Assembly: GCA_046759865.1 (NCBI GenBank)
Contig: JBHIDB010000016.1
Coordinates: 1 to 17,813, forward strand
Reading direction: 5' to 3'
Length of the DNA: 17,813 nt
DNA from: JAJISK01 sp046759865
Lineage (GTDB): Archaea > Thermoplasmatota > Thermoplasmata > RBG-16-68-12 > JAJISG01
Every line of letters starts with the position of its first letter. The first letter of the stretch is position 1. The notes beneath the pieces are model-generated. The model made no database searches, had not been told where the DNA came from, and saw nothing but the letters and a program-made list of their open reading frames with translations. A program made the position numbers and the translations under genes. Of the stretch, positions 1 to 6,369 are shown one piece after another.

Positions 1-71
1 ATGGCACGGCCCTCTTCGCTTGCTGTCGACAGGACTCCCCTGTTCACCCACACGCCCTGCAGCGTCAACCC

Positions 72-437
72 CTACCTGTCTTCCTCCAGCTCCACGGGAA
101 AGATCTTCCCGGAGGCGCGTCCCATGGACTCCTGGTGCGCGAGGATCTCCTTCACCCGTTCCCGGGAGAGTCCTTCCTCGATGAGACGCCGGACCGCCTG
201 CTCCCGACTCAGGAAGTAGCCGCTCTGGATGAGGGCATCCAGGAAGTCGAGATACGAGGCGGGAATCTCGGCCGTCACACGTGTGCTACGCCCTTCGAGC
301 GATTCTAGGAGTTGTCGCACGGCGGCGCGGCACAGCTGCGAGCGGCTCGCGTACCCCGGCCTCTCCTTCAGCCAGGCATCCATGCGGGCCAGAATGTCCC
401 GGTCAAGGCGGATGGTGATCCGCTCGCTCGTGTCCAT
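72..437 (-). CDS. Tandem ribbon-helix-helix (CopG/CdrS-like) transcription regulator
   Basis: This 121-residue protein contains two ribbon-helix-helix-like units. The first spans about residues 6-46: a strand with alternating residues (ITIRL), then two helices with the SRSQLCRAAVRQLL pattern typical of CopG-type DNA-binding proteins. The second spans about 54-91 (AEIP strand, then a helix with SREQAVRRLIEEGL). No metal-binding ACT domain follows, so it is not NikR despite a NikR-like half-site upstream. I chose the ATG at 437 over the upstream in-frame ATG at 476 because the latter lies inside a perfect palindrome that looks like an operator and the extra 13 residues resemble no domain. A weak GAGG lies upstream of 437. 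It likely binds the two palindromes at 461-478 and 525-540 and represses its own gene (inference). The target genes are unknown. Tandem RHH proteins next to division genes occur in other euryarchaea, but the downstream neighbour is outside this window. Confidence 0.85.
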   Translation of the reverse strand: MDTSERITIRLDRDILARMDAWLKERPGYASRSQLCRAAVRQLLESLEGRSTRVTAEIPASYLDFLDALIQSGYFLSREQAVRRLIEEGLSRERVKEILAHQESMGRASGKIFPVELEEDR

Positions 438-460
438 GGGGGACGAACCTCGTTGGCCCG

Positions 461-478
461 GTATGACGGAAGTCATAC
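461..478. promoter_or_regulatory. Palindromic operator candidate 1
   Basis: A perfect inverted repeat with 7-bp arms, GTATGAC-N4-GTCATAC, lies 24-41 nt upstream of the chosen start of the ribbon-helix-helix gene. It would fall in the 5' leader of that gene, just downstream of the expected transcription start. The same core recurs at 525-540. Confidence 0.7.
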
Positions 479-512
479 GCGGGTCGCTGGTCCGCGAGGC
501 ATTCGGACGTCC

Positions 513-520
513 CTATATAA
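513..520 (-). promoter_or_regulatory. Symmetric TATA box between two operators
   Basis: An AT-rich TATATAA element sits in GC-rich surroundings between the two palindromes. On the minus strand it would place transcription start near 487, giving the regulator a leader of about 50 nt. It is nearly symmetric, so plus-strand firing toward leuS is also possible, although leuS has its own nearer box. Confidence 0.55.
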
Positions 521-524
521 CGAT

Positions 525-540
525 TATGACAGATGTCATA
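525..540. promoter_or_regulatory. Palindromic operator candidate 2
   Basis: TATGAC-N4-GTCATA shares arms and spacer length with the palindrome at 461-478. The centres are 63 bp apart, about six helical turns. This copy abuts the upstream (BRE) side of the minus-strand TATA box, so a bound protein could block TFB/TBP loading. Confidence 0.7.
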
Positions 541-585
541 CCATGTCGGACAGCGGTTTCCACTGGAGGGGCCCTCGGAAAAGGG

Positions 586-593
586 TTTAAGAA
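586..593 (+). promoter_or_regulatory. TATA box of leuS, leaderless
   Basis: TTTAAGAA is centred about 26 nt upstream of the leuS ATG at 616, so transcription would start at or next to the start codon. No Shine-Dalgarno sequence precedes the ATG. Confidence 0.6.
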
Positions 594-615
594 ACCTTGC
601 TCCTAGACAGCGCCG

Positions 616-3504
616 ATGCCTGGCCAGGGGTATGACTGGCGGACGGCGGAGCCTCGCTGGCAATCGCGATGGGAGGAGGCCAAGGCGTTCGAAGCCCGGG
701 CCGATGCGTCGCGACCGGGGTACTTCGTGAACGTCCCCTACCCGTACACCAACAGCCTCCAGCATCTCGGCTTTGGGTACACCTTCCTCCATGCCGACAT
801 CATGGCCCGTTACAAGCGGATGCGGGGTTTCAACGTCCTCTTCCCTCAGGCCTTCCACGTCACGGGTCTCCCGATCTTGGGGGCGGCGAAGCGGGTGGCG
901 GACGGGGAGGAGGAGCAGATCGAGATTCTACGGAGTAACGGGATCGCGGAGGAGGAGATCCCCGCCTTCGCGGACCCCCTCCACTGGATCCAAGTCTTTC
1001 CTGAAGAGACGAAGAAGGACCTCACGGCCTTCGGGGCGAGCGTCGATTGGTCCCGCAGCTTCATCACGACGGACCAGAACCCCCCCTACGACGCCTTCGT
1101 CCGCTGGCAGTTTCGTCGACTCCGCGAGGGGGAATACGTGCGCCTGGGGAAGCACCCAGTCATCTGGTGTCCCCGGGACGAGATTCCCATCGGCGACCAC
1201 GATCGCTTCGAGGGGGAGGGAGAGGTCCCGCAGGAGTTCGTGCTCCTCAAGTTTCGCCTCATGCAGCGGTACCTCGTGGCCGCGACCCTACGCCCCGAGA
1301 CGATCTTCGGCACGACCAACGTATGGGTGGATCCCGAAGTCGAGTACGTGGACACCCGTGTCGGCGACGAGCGATGGATTGTGAACGAGAGTGCCGTCGA
1401 GAAGCTGCGGGAGCAAGGGAAGGACGTGGAGGTTCTCGGGACCGTAGAGGGCCACCACTTGCTGGGTCAGAGTACCGTCTCCCCCATGGTCGGCGACCCA
1501 ATCCCGATCCTCCCGACCCGCTTCATCGACCAGACCATCGGTACGGGAATCGTGAGCAGCGTGCCGGCGGACGCGCCGGACGACTTGGTCGCCTTGCGGG
1601 AGCTCCAGGAGGACCATGAGGCCTTGCAGAAATACCACATGGACGTCCCCTTCGTTCGATCTCTGGAGCCGATCGCCATCATCGACCTGGAAGGGTTTGG
1701 TCCTATGCCCGCTGTGGAGGTCGTCGAGCGGATGGGGATCCAGCGGTCCGACGAAACGGATCGCCTTCAGCGCGCGAAAGAGGAGGTGTACCGGACCGAG
1801 TACTACAACGGCATCATGAACGCCCGCGCTGGGGCCTTCGCGGGGCTCAAGGTGGAGGAGGCCAAGGAGAAGGTGAAAGCCCAGATGCTGGCCGACGGGG
1901 AGGCCGATCTTCTCTTCGAGCCGAGCGGGCCCGTGGTGTGCCGCTGCCTGACCCCGGCGGTCGTGAAGGTCGTCGAGGACCAGTGGTTCCTGGCCTACGG
2001 CGAACCCACCTGGAAGGCCAAGGTGCACGAGCTTCTGGAGACCTTGACCCTCTACCCCGAGGCCATCCGGAAGCAGTTCCACCACGTCATCGATTGGCTT
2101 CGAGACTGGGCCTGCACGCACCACCAGGGCCTCGGGACACGGCTTCCGTGGGACGAGAGCTGGGTGATCGAGTCCCTCTCCGACTCCACGATCTACATGG
2201 CCTACTATACCGTCGCACACATCCTCCAGAGCGGGAAAGTTGATCCTACCCGCCTAGGGGACGCGCTCTTCGACTACGTCTTCCTCGGCCAAGGGAATCC
2301 GAAGAAGGTCGCCGAGGACACGCAGGTTTCCCCGGACATGGTGGCCGCGATGCGGCGGGAGTTTGAGTACTGGTATCCCTTTGACCTCCGCACCTCCGGG
2401 AAGGACCTGGTGCCCAACCACTTCGCGTTCCTCCTGTTCAATCACGTGGCCATTTTCCCACCGGACCTCTGGCCCCGTGCGCTCGGGGTCAACGGCTGGA
2501 TTTCCGTCCCCGGCCGGCGCATGTCGAAGTCAAGGGCGGGCGCCTTCTTCCTGCGAGAGGCGACGCAGGAGTGGGGCGCGGACGCGACCCGGATGGCCCT
2601 AGCCCAGGGCGGGGAGGGCCTGGACGACGCCAGCTTCGATCCGGAGTTCGCGGAAGCAGTGGGGAGGCGTCTGGCGGCTTTGCACACCGCGGCCGCCACG
2701 AAGCCCCCGACGACGGAAGAGGTCCGCCCCGTGGACCGCTGGTTCCGGTCGATCCTCCATCGGGCCATCCGGGGGACCACGGAGGCCATGGAGAGCCTGA
2801 GCCATCGCACGGCGTTGAAGCACGCTTATTTTGACCTGCAGCGGGAATGGAGCTGGTACCACCGCCGTGTCGGCGGCGTGCCCAACAAGGCCCTTTGGGA
2901 GGAGTTCCAGGACGCCCAGAGCAAGCTCCTCGCGCCTTATGCCCCTCACGTCGCGGAGGAGATCTGGCAGGCCCTAGGCAATGAAGGACTCATCCTGGAC
3001 GCCCCATACCCCGAGGCGTCCGAGGAGGCCGTCGATTCCAACGCGGAGGCCATGGAGGAGTACTTGAAGGACGTCCTGGACGATGTGCGGCAGATCCTCA
3101 AGGCCACGCGCATCGCCGCCAAACGGGTCGTCTTCTACACCGCACCGCCCTGGAAGCGGACGGTCTATGAGACGGCCGCCCGGCTATACAGCGAGGGAAA
3201 GCTCGACGCAGGAACCCTCATCGAGGAAGCGAGGAAGAAATCGGAGGTGAGTGATCACGGTGCGGCGCTTCCGTACTTCGCCAAGCGCCTTATTGCGGAC
3301 AAGGAGAAGCGAGGTCCAGAGCGGCTGGAATCGTTCGACTGGACCATGGACGAGACTTCCTTCCTCCGGCAAGCCGTTCCGTTCGCCCAGACGGAGCTTC
3401 GCGCAGACGTCGCGGTCTTCCAGGAGGGGGACCTGGACATCGAGGACCCACTCTCCAGGGCAAGTCAGGCGGCCCCTTGGAGACCCGCGATCTATGTGGA
3501 GTAG
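616..3504 (+). CDS. leuS: Leucyl-tRNA synthetase, archaeal/eukaryotic type
   Basis: This 962-residue class I synthetase would charge tRNA-Leu in the cytoplasm. Its length fits the archaeal family. Visible landmarks are the Rossmann start PYPYTNSLQHLGF (about 41-53), the following ARYKRMRGFNVLFPQAFHVTG, the CP1 editing domain with TLRPETIFGTTNVW and GTGIVSSVPADAPDD, the DWLRDWACTHHQGLGTRLPW stretch, GKDLVPNHFAFLLFNHVAIFP, and RMSKS at 635-639, followed by a helical anticodon-binding region and C-terminal extension. Two signatures deviate: HIGH reads HLGF (50-53), so the second His is Phe, and KMSKS reads RMSKS. The WCPxC metal motif reads WCPRD, losing the second Cys. These could be lineage variants of a working enzyme or mark a specialised paralog; a second leuS elsewhere in the genome would decide. 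The stop at 3502-3504 lies 5 nt before the next gene. Confidence 0.93.
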   Translation: MPGQGYDWRTAEPRWQSRWEEAKAFEARADASRPGYFVNVPYPYTNSLQHLGFGYTFLHADIMARYKRMRGFNVLFPQAFHVTGLPILGAAKRVADGEEEQIEILRSNGIAEEEIPAFADPLHWIQVFPEETKKDLTAFGASVDWSRSFITTDQNPPYDAFVRWQFRRLREGEYVRLGKHPVIWCPRDEIPIGDHDRFEGEGEVPQEFVLLKFRLMQRYLVAATLRPETIFGTTNVWVDPEVEYVDTRVGDERWIVNESAVEKLREQGKDVEVLGTVEGHHLLGQSTVSPMVGDPIPILPTRFIDQTIGTGIVSSVPADAPDDLVALRELQEDHEALQKYHMDVPFVRSLEPIAIIDLEGFGPMPAVEVVERMGIQRSDETDRLQRAKEEVYRTEYYNGIMNARAGAFAGLKVEEAKEKVKAQMLADGEADLLFEPSGPVVCRCLTPAVVKVVEDQWFLAYGEPTWKAKVHELLETLTLYPEAIRKQFHHVIDWLRDWACTHHQGLGTRLPWDESWVIESLSDSTIYMAYYTVAHILQSGKVDPTRLGDALFDYVFLGQGNPKKVAEDTQVSPDMVAAMRREFEYWYPFDLRTSGKDLVPNHFAFLLFNHVAIFPPDLWPRALGVNGWISVPGRRMSKSRAGAFFLREATQEWGADATRMALAQGGEGLDDASFDPEFAEAVGRRLAALHTAAATKPPTTEEVRPVDRWFRSILHRAIRGTTEAMESLSHRTALKHAYFDLQREWSWYHRRVGGVPNKALWEEFQDAQSKLLAPYAPHVAEEIWQALGNEGLILDAPYPEASEEAVDSNAEAMEEYLKDVLDDVRQILKATRIAAKRVVFYTAPPWKRTVYETAARLYSEGKLDAGTLIEEARKKSEVSDHGAALPYFAKRLIADKEKRGPERLESFDWTMDETSFLRQAVPFAQTELRADVAVFQEGDLDIEDPLSRASQAAPWRPAIYVE

Positions 3505-3509
3505 GCGGG

Positions 3510-3983
3510 ATGGCGGAGGCGGAGGGCGGACACAGGGATCGGAGACGACCTCTTTCCCGCTCCGGAAAACGCGTGATGCTCCTTTCTGCCGTCGCCTCGA
3601 TTGGTCTGGGCGTCGTCCTAGGCGTCGTCTTCTTACCGATCCTGTTCCAATTCGAAGCCCAACCCAGGGACCCCTTCTACACGCTGGTTGGCGAGACCGT
3701 CGGGAGTGAGACAACCGCGACGATCGAGACGGCTGCCTCCCCCAGGCCATTCGGAGAATTCGGGGTTCGCCTCCTGAACGGCTCACTGCGGCATGAGGGA
3801 CCGCTCGATCCCTCGATCCCCGTCGGACCCGTCTCTTATACCGACGCCAATGCCGACGGCATCCTGAACGTCGGCGACTCGTTCTTGGTCCGGGTCGAAG
3901 CGGGTCGGCAGTATGTTCTCCTCATTACGTTGCAGGAGGACACGGGCGAGGGCGGGGTCGGCCGATACGCCTGGGGGACTTAG
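3510..3983 (+). CDS. Membrane-anchored pilin-like protein with Ca-binding-type loop
   Basis: This is a 157-residue protein of unrecognised family. A basic N-terminus (residues 9-21, rich in Arg) precedes one hydrophobic segment at about 22-47, which fits a type IV pilin-like or signal-anchor segment with the rest outside the cell. Residues 112-123 read DANADGILNVGD, a DxNxDGxxNxxD pattern like dockerin/EF-hand calcium loops that is also common near the C-terminus of archaeal pilin-like proteins. The last 35 residues alternate as beta strands. I chose the ATG at 3510: a GGAG at 3498-3501, inside the end of leuS, gives 8-nt spacing, and the earlier TTG at 3477 would overlap leuS without domain support. 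It probably rides on the leuS transcript. Its stop overlaps that of the convergent gene by 3 nt. Function is unknown; pilin-like is inference. Confidence 0.7.
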   Translation: MAEAEGGHRDRRRPLSRSGKRVMLLSAVASIGLGVVLGVVFLPILFQFEAQPRDPFYTLVGETVGSETTATIETAASPRPFGEFGVRLLNGSLRHEGPLDPSIPVGPVSYTDANADGILNVGDSFLVRVEAGRQYVLLITLQEDTGEGGVGRYAWGT

Positions 3984-4825
3984 GCCGGCGGGGCACTCCT
4001 CCACTCGTTGTACTTGGAAATCTCCCGGAGGTAGAAGTGCCGGCGCTTGCTGCGCCTCCAGGAGGTAAATAGCATGGCCGCGGGCGGGGAGAGACCCACC
4101 AGGAGGATCAGGGCCACCTGGGCGAGTCCGATGGGACTCCCTAGGGCCGCGAGGAGGAAGAAGACGCCCGGCAGGATGACAACAGGGGCGAAGAAGGCCA
4201 GCACGATCACCCAGAAGGGCAGCAGGGGCCGGGCCGCCTCTCGCTTCATGGCATTGATGTCCTCCGCCTCGTAGGGGTGCACCTCGGTGACCCATCGCTT
4301 GCCCAGGGTATGGAAGATCTCCCGAAGCTCCCCGACCACCATCGCGTAGCCCTTGTCCTCGCCTCGGGCGAACTCCGGCGTCCCTGGTGTGAACTTCAAG
4401 GTGACCTCGGGTCCATCGTTTAGTTCGAGGGCCAACCCCAGGTGCTCTACCGTCCCCACGGAGGCGGCGAACGGGGAGAGAACCGCGCCGGACACATAGT
4501 AGAGGCGCGGGTAGACGTTCACGATCTCCTCGTAACGATAGGCCCGGCGGGCCCTGCCTAGGCGACGCCAGAGGGCAAGGGGGATTTCCAATCCCTCCTC
4601 ATAGAGGCGGAGAGGACTCTGACGGGCGAAGACGATGGCGCTGGCGATGAGGAGCGGCGGCGCGATCCACAACCACCAAAGCTCCAGGGGGAGACCGTTG
4701 AGGCTCGCGATGGGAATGCCAATCGCCGTCACGAGGATCGTCAGGATGAGGAGGGCAATAAGCAGAGGGCTCGCCGGGAGGGGCCGGTACTCGAGGCGAG
4801 GATCTCCCAGCTCCCGCGCGTCCAC
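3980..4825 (-). CDS. Four-helix membrane protein with central soluble (PH-like?) domain
   Basis: This 281-residue integral membrane protein has two N-terminal hydrophobic segments (about 20-41 and 47-67), a soluble middle part (about 70-198) and two C-terminal ones (about 200-228 and 232-256), then a basic tail. The middle begins RLYEEGLEIPLALW and continues YRYEEIVNVYPRLYY, a strand-rich pattern similar to membrane-associated PH-like domains, where a short strand pair is followed by an EI-type turn. No catalytic motif is visible. Translation starts at GTG 4825; a TATA box 25 nt upstream supports a leaderless message from exactly there. It is divergent from tRNA-Lys and convergent with the pilin-like gene. 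I do not recognise the family; the PH-like idea rests on pattern only. Confidence 0.75.
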   Translation of the reverse strand: MDARELGDPRLEYRPLPASPLLIALLILTILVTAIGIPIASLNGLPLELWWLWIAPPLLIASAIVFARQSPLRLYEEGLEIPLALWRRLGRARRAYRYEEIVNVYPRLYYVSGAVLSPFAASVGTVEHLGLALELNDGPEVTLKFTPGTPEFARGEDKGYAMVVGELREIFHTLGKRWVTEVHPYEAEDINAMKREAARPLLPFWVIVLAFFAPVVILPGVFFLLAALGSPIGLAQVALILLVGLSPPAAMLFTSWRRSKRRHFYLREISKYNEWRSAPPA

Positions 4826-4845
4826 GAGGTCGCCACGCCGCGGCG

Positions 4846-4854
4846 TCTATAAAG
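4846..4854 (-). promoter_or_regulatory. TATA box of the four-helix membrane protein gene
   Basis: Reading on the minus strand it is CTTTATAGA, centred 25 nt upstream of the GTG at 4825. It supports a leaderless transcript and the GTG start. Confidence 0.6.
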
Positions 4855-4884
4855 ACTCGCCGTGTCTGCTCCGGCTTCAATATC

Positions 4885-4890
4885 TTTAAG
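4885..4890 (+). promoter_or_regulatory. TATA box of tRNA-Lys
   Basis: TTTAAG lies in an AT-rich patch (AATATCTTTAAG), about 30 nt before the first base of the tRNA, the usual distance for an archaeal tRNA promoter. Confidence 0.6.
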
Positions 4891-4954
4891 CCCGACCGCT
4901 GCTCATGGTCCCCGACGGGCCTGTAGCTCAGCCAGGTAGAGCGATCGGCTCTTA

Positions 4955-4969
4955 GGCCCCTCCGGAGAT
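4955..4969 (+). other. tRNA-Lys intron 1 (15 nt, position 37/38)
   Basis: The intron lies between A37 (4954) and base 38 (4970). A bulge-helix-bulge can be drawn: outer helix is the anticodon stem, central 4-bp helix pairs CTCT (4949-4952) with GGAG (4964-4967, one G-U), and the two 3-nt bulges are 4953-4955 and 4968-4970. Cutting after the second base of each bulge gives exactly these boundaries. The inner helix is minimal (a single G-C possible). Confidence 0.88.
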
Positions 4970-4991
4970 ACCGATTGGTCAAGGGTTCGAA

Positions 4992-5014
4992 AGGGCCCTC
5001 GTGCGCCCCGAACG
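4992..5014 (+). other. tRNA-Lys intron 2 (23 nt, T-loop position 59/60)
   Basis: A full bulge-helix-bulge is present. The outer helix is the T-stem, the central 4-bp helix pairs TTCG (4986-4989) with CGAA (5009-5012), the bulges are AAA (4990-4992) and CGT (5013-5015), and the inner helix pairs GGGC (4993-4996) with GCCC (5005-5008). Cutting after the second base of each bulge removes 4992-5014 and restores a 7-nt T-loop TTCGAAT. Confidence 0.9.
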
Positions 5015-5038
5015 TCCCTTCAGGCCCGTCCCCCACGC

Positions 5039-5046
5039 TTTAATTA
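5039..5046 (+). promoter_or_regulatory. TATA box of the GPN-loop GTPase gene
   Basis: TTTAATTA is centred 26 nt upstream of the GTG at 5069. It lies 10 nt after the end of tRNA-Lys and supports both a leaderless message and the GTG start. Confidence 0.65.
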
Positions 5047-5068
5047 GCCCCGGACCACTCGTGGCCCC

Positions 5069-5842
5069 GTGGCCACCACCCCCATCGTATACGTTGTGGG
5101 GACGGCGGGCAGCGGCAAGAGCAGCCTCGTAGAGGCCTACCGTGCTTGGGCCGTCCTCCAGGGGTACGACGCAGTCACCCTCAACCTCGACCCTGGGGCC
5201 GAAACGGTCCCCTATGAGCCGGACGTAGACATTCGCGATTGGATTCGCCTCTCCGAGATTATGGACGAATACGAGTTGGGTCCAAACGGCGCCCAGATCG
5301 TGGCGGCGGACCTGATCGCCGCGCACGTCAAGGAGGTAAGCCAGGTCCTTGAAGGCTTCGAGACCGACTTCCTCCTGGTGGATACCCCTGGCCAGATGGA
5401 ACTCTTCACCTTCCGCGAGGCGAGCCGCGTCGTGATTGAGGCCCTTGGACGGAATGACGGCTTCCTCGCCTACCTGTCGGACCCCATCCTCGTACGGAAG
5501 CCCTCGGGCCTCGTGAGCTCCCTCCTCTTGAGCGCCACCGCTCAGTTCCGCCACTCGCTCCCCTTCCTGAACATCCTGTCCAAGGCCGATGTGCTGTCCG
5601 AGGAGGATCTCAAGATCGTCCTCAAATGGTCCTCCGACCCCTATGCCCTCTACAATGCCCTCGTGGAAGAGGGCGCGAGTCCTAAGCAGGTTCTGGACGC
5701 GGAGTTCCTGAAGGCGCTGGAGACCATCGGTGTCTACCGGCGGTTCACTCCCATCTCCTCCGAGATTCCCTATGGAATGGAGGACCTCTACAACGCGGTC
5801 CAAGACGTCTTCGCCGGGGGCGAGGACGTAGAGAAGCGGTAG
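5069..5842 (+). CDS. GPN-loop GTPase
   Basis: This 257-residue protein belongs to the GPN-loop GTPase family (archaeal relatives of eukaryotic Gpn1-3/XAB1). These are dimeric GTPases; the eukaryotic members help RNA polymerase II assembly, and the archaeal role is not settled. The P-loop GTAGSGKS is at 11-18, the defining Gly-Pro-Asn at 71-73 followed by GA, the G3 motif DTPGQME at 105-111, and the base-recognition motif SKAD at 171-174 (N replaced by S). The C-terminus FTPISSEIPYGMEDLYNAVQ is typical. Length is normal for archaeal members. It starts with GTG, positioned by the TATA box 26 nt upstream; no Shine-Dalgarno is needed. It follows tRNA-Lys closely but has its own promoter, and converges on the SLOG-like gene 20 nt away. 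Confidence 0.92.
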   Translation: MATTPIVYVVGTAGSGKSSLVEAYRAWAVLQGYDAVTLNLDPGAETVPYEPDVDIRDWIRLSEIMDEYELGPNGAQIVAADLIAAHVKEVSQVLEGFETDFLLVDTPGQMELFTFREASRVVIEALGRNDGFLAYLSDPILVRKPSGLVSSLLLSATAQFRHSLPFLNILSKADVLSEEDLKIVLKWSSDPYALYNALVEEGASPKQVLDAEFLKALETIGVYRRFTPISSEIPYGMEDLYNAVQDVFAGGEDVEKR

Positions 5843-5862
5843 CCCACCGTGCGAAGGGGACC

Positions 5863-6369
5863 TTAGGTCGATCCGCGAAACGGAACGGGGGAGTCCTCTG
5901 CATTTTCCGCCAACGCGAGTGCCAAGGTCACGGCCTCCTTAGGGTCCTCGGCCGTTCGATAGAGCTCGGGAGGGATGCCCAGGTTTTCCATCTCCCAGCT
6001 TCCAAGGGCGATCACCGGTTTTCGTTGTTCGAAGGCATGGGCGATTTCCGAGAGGGTCCCGTAGCTTCCATCGATGGCGATGAGGGCATCGGCGGAGCGA
6101 ACGATGATGACATTGCGCGCGGTGCTCATCCCCGAGGCGATGACGATGTCGACGAAGGGATTGGCGTCGCCCTTTCGTATGGTAGGCAGCACGCCGATGG
6201 TAAGGCCGTTCCCCCTCTTCGCCCCCTTACAAGCGGCCTCCATGACCCCGGACAAGCCTCCGCAAATCACGGCGGCCCCTTCTTGCGCGATACGGTACCC
6301 CACCTCCTCGGCTATCGCCAGGAACTCCTCCGCTGGTTCTTGACCGCCGAGGACACCGATGAGTTTCAT
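5863..6369 (-). CDS. SLOG/LOG-like nucleotide-binding protein (TIGR00725 type)
   Basis: This 168-residue single-domain Rossmann-like protein resembles the DprA/Smf-related, LOG-like family. It has IGVLGG at the N-terminus, GGLSGVMEAACKGA (37-50), the Arg-Asn pair at 85-86 and GSYGTLSEIAHA (101-112), corresponding to the PGGxGTxxE loop of LOG phosphoribohydrolases but with G-S-Y in place of P-G-G. LOG enzymes cleave nucleoside monophosphates; for this sub-family the substrate is unknown. Its ATG overlaps the TGA of the upstream methyltransferase gene (ATGA, 6366-6369), so the two are translationally coupled. The pairing suggests a linked nucleotide or RNA-modification role, but nothing in the sequence proves it. 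Confidence 0.85.
   Translation of the reverse strand: MKLIGVLGGQEPAEEFLAIAEEVGYRIAQEGAAVICGGLSGVMEAACKGAKRGNGLTIGVLPTIRKGDANPFVDIVIASGMSTARNVIIVRSADALIAIDGSYGTLSEIAHAFEQRKPVIALGSWEMENLGIPPELYRTAEDPKEAVTLALALAENAEDSPVPFRGST

Larger units (their letters stand above)
4917..5028 (+). tRNA. tRNA-Lys (CUU) with two introns
   Basis: Removing two introns leaves a complete 74-nt cloverleaf. Acceptor GGGCCTG (4917-4923) pairs with CAGGCCC (5021-5027), with discriminator G at 5028. The D-stem is GCTC/GAGC with G18G19 in a 9-nt loop. G26 is at 4943. Anticodon stem ATCGG (4944-4948) pairs with CCGAT (4971-4975), and the loop carries anticodon CTT at 4951-4953, flanked by T33 and A37. The T-stem AAGGG (4981-4985) pairs with CCCTT (5016-5020) around loop TTCGAA+T. 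G15 and C48 can form the Levitt pair. CCA is not encoded. The first intron sits at the usual 37/38 position; the second sits between 59 and 60 in the T-loop. Without recognising the second intron, the T-arm and acceptor appear broken, so automatic tools may miss or misjudge this gene. Confidence 0.93.

Noticed and set aside
1..71. Possible start of another minus-strand gene downstream of the RHH regulator (for example a division gene as in some euryarchaea)
   Set aside because: Only about 20 codons would be inside the window, several frames have plausible starts, and none shows a recognisable N-terminus.
72..437. Calling the RHH protein NikR because of the GTATGA half-site
   Set aside because: The protein lacks the C-terminal ACT/metal-binding domain and its His/Cys ligands, and the spacer is 4 nt rather than the long NikR spacer.
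438..476. Upstream start (ATG 476) for the RHH regulator
   Set aside because: It would put the start codon inside the perfect palindrome and add 13 residues without domain character.
1288..2220. Long open frame on the minus strand inside leuS (310 codons)
   Set aside because: It is an antisense shadow of a well-supported synthetase gene in GC-rich DNA, with no recognisable motifs.
4979..5803. Long minus-strand open frame across the GPN-loop GTPase gene
   Set aside because: Antisense shadow; the plus frame has all GPN GTPase motifs.
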